Assembly (NCBI GenBank): GCA_902495985.1
Contig: CABUZF010000071.1
Coordinates: forward strand, 1 to 6,279
Direction: 5' to 3'
Length of the DNA: 6,279 bases
Source of the DNA: an uncultured Collinsella sp.
Lineage (GTDB): Bacteria > Actinomycetota > Coriobacteriia > Coriobacteriales > Coriobacteriaceae
Within the stretch, counting starts at the first letter, position 1. Each line of letters opens with the position of its first letter. The notes under the pieces were generated by a model that was not told the DNA's origin, made no database searches, and saw nothing but the letters and a program-made list of their open reading frames with translations. This document shows positions 6,089-6,279 of the stretch, in pieces. The position numbers were made by a program, and so were the translations under genes.

Positions 6089-6279
6089 ATGGGTCGCCGT
6101 GCCATTTCGATAGCCCTTGCAGTGGTCTGCCTAGCTGTGCTCTTGGGCGCTACAGGGCTGTTTGCTATAAGCCGAGAAACGTCCTATATGCAGGAATGCG
6201 CTTCCGAAGGGTTTGCCATTGACGGTTACTATCGGGACGACAAGACGAGTCTGGAAACCCTGGCCTTTCTTGAAGAGGA
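6089..6279 (+). CDS. N-terminal part of a membrane-anchored or secreted protein of unknown function
   Basis: The frame is open from ATG 6089 to the window edge (63 codons plus 2 bases), so the gene is cut by the window. It begins MGRRAISIAL, and residues 6-27 form a hydrophobic segment after two arginines, which fits a signal anchor or signal peptide with the remainder outside the cytoplasm. There is no lipobox: C14 is within the hydrophobic core and preceded by AVV. The visible outer part is acidic, with EGFAIDGYYRDDKTS. This ATG is the only start in the frame after the in-frame TAA at 6065-6067, but it has a poor ribosome-binding site and follows the short ORF by one base. Codon use includes ATA twice, CTA, ACA and CGA, unlike the activase gene. 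The family is not recognised. Confidence 0.6.
   Translation, partial: MGRRAISIALAVVCLAVLLGATGLFAISRETSYMQECASEGFAIDGYYRDDKTSLETLAFLEE

Noticed and set aside
1..6279. CRISPR arrays, tRNA or rRNA genes, insertion-sequence ends
   Set aside because: I looked for regularly spaced repeats, tRNA-like cloverleaf arms and transposase-like coding sequence and saw none; the only repeats are the short regulatory ones listed.

Overview
The window is GC-rich, and its coding regions show a strong preference for G or C at third codon positions. It looks like chromosomal DNA of an anaerobic actinobacterium of the Coriobacteriia; a Collinsella-like gut organism is my best guess. That rests on base composition, protein style and the presence of an oxygen-sensitive type of activase. 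It is an inference, not a database match.

Layout, all on the + strand. Positions 1-88 are a regulatory region with nested inverted repeats and a 9-bp direct repeat. Positions 89-799 encode a TetR-family repressor with a TTG start. Eleven bases later, positions 811-5592 encode a very large (1593 aa) protein of the 2-hydroxyacyl-CoA dehydratase activase superfamily. It carries two complete BadF/BcrA-type ATPase domains, a Cys-rich linker, a DUF2229/COG3580-like module and a COG3581/HgdB-like module. A strong intrinsic terminator at 5623-5657 closes this two-gene unit.

Positions 5593-6088 contain no intact gene of ordinary size. After the terminator they hold a frameshifted coding remnant (5678-5898), a 20-codon coding-like scrap (5920-5982), an imperfect inverted repeat, a tight hairpin (6001-6020) and a 12-codon ORF with a good ribosome-binding site (6049-6087). 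That ORF ends one base before the ATG of the last gene (6089 onward), a membrane-anchored or secreted protein of unknown function that runs off the window.

Working model: the TetR protein probably binds the repeats at its own promoter and so controls both itself and the activase. By family knowledge, the activase would use ATP hydrolysis to push electrons from an ATPase-bound [4Fe-4S] cluster to a low-potential iron-sulfur centre. Here the acceptor-like modules are fused to the ATPases in one chain, so the protein may be a self-contained ATP-driven reductase of unknown substrate. The most interesting points are this fusion, its Ala-rich N-terminal extension, the operator cluster, and the mini-ORF/frameshift arrangement before the last gene.
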